Positions 20,467 to 20,489 of a stretch of DNA of 20,489 nucleotides are shown here, in pieces. The notes under the pieces were generated by a model. That model saw only the letters and a list, made by a program, of their open reading frames with translations. It was not told where the DNA came from and made no database searches. The position numbers and the translations under genes are program-made. The stretch spans positions 1-20,489 of the forward strand of contig JAYMTF010001949.1 of the NCBI GenBank assembly GCA_036897485.1. Reading direction: 5' to 3'. The stretch is from Pelargonium nanum. Its lineage: Eukaryota > Streptophyta > Magnoliopsida > Geraniales > Geraniaceae. Each line of letters starts with the position of its first letter. Position 1 is the stretch's first letter.

Positions 20467-20489
20467 ATATATATATATATATATATATA
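20467..20489. repeat. (AT)n microsatellite at the right edge
   Basis: Uninterrupted AT repeats run to the end of the window. Their true length cannot be seen. Confidence 0.9.

Noticed and set aside
1-20489. CRISPR array, bacterial operon, prophage or rRNA genes
   Set aside because: No regularly spaced repeats, ribosome binding sites, phage genes or rRNA sequence are seen; the genes are intron-containing plant genes.

Overview
This window is nuclear DNA from a flowering plant, almost certainly a eudicot. The evidence is GT-AG introns, AT-rich intergenic DNA, a class II trehalose-phosphate synthase whose protein is close to the Arabidopsis TPS8/9/10 group, an NHL-repeat gene of plant type, and plant LINE, SINE, hAT and LTR remnants. 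The species cannot be named from the sequence alone.

Left part (1-9800) is genic. On the minus strand, positions 1-1860 hold the first five coding exons of a secreted or membrane-anchored NHL-domain protein; the gene runs off the left edge. Its TATA-type promoter lies near 2130. On the plus strand at 3722-4192 is a candidate two-exon gene for an unrecognised protein of about 83 residues, with its own TATA box and TGGGCY (site II) motifs. Tail to tail with it, on the minus strand, is a complete TPS9-like gene. It has three coding exons (7179-5192, 5108-4835, 4744-4421; 861 aa), a non-coding first exon near 9599-9715, a roughly 2.4-kb intron in the 5' leader, and a TATA box and G-box upstream. 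The TPS protein has the GT20 synthase-like domain followed by a HAD phosphatase-like domain. It is expected to act in trehalose-6-phosphate/sugar signalling rather than as a proven enzyme.

Right part (9800-20489) holds no convincing protein-coding gene. It is AT-rich and marked by small retroelement relics: a LINE tail with an RNase H C-terminus (11.8-12.0 kb), a tRNA-derived SINE with A and B boxes and near-matching flanking repeats (13.07-13.25 kb), a weaker SINE-like sequence (12.2-12.44 kb), a short LTR/TRIM fossil with a primer-binding site (14.9-15.2 kb), a 5'-truncated LINE apparently nested in a hAT-like remnant (17.9-18.48 kb), and a second LINE tail with a perfect 12-bp target-site duplication that splits one copy of a 117-bp tandem repeat (18.5-18.9 kb). 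Two GC-richer islands (14.1-14.6 and 16.06-16.46 kb) carry TGACGTGG, G-box, TCP, heat-shock-like and TATA motifs but have no recognisable gene attached. They are the least explained parts of the window.

The observations most worth follow-up are the small convergent gene facing TPS9, the second TPS9 intron (90 nt, open in frame, with a CT microsatellite), and the orphan stress-type promoter island at 16.06-16.46 kb.
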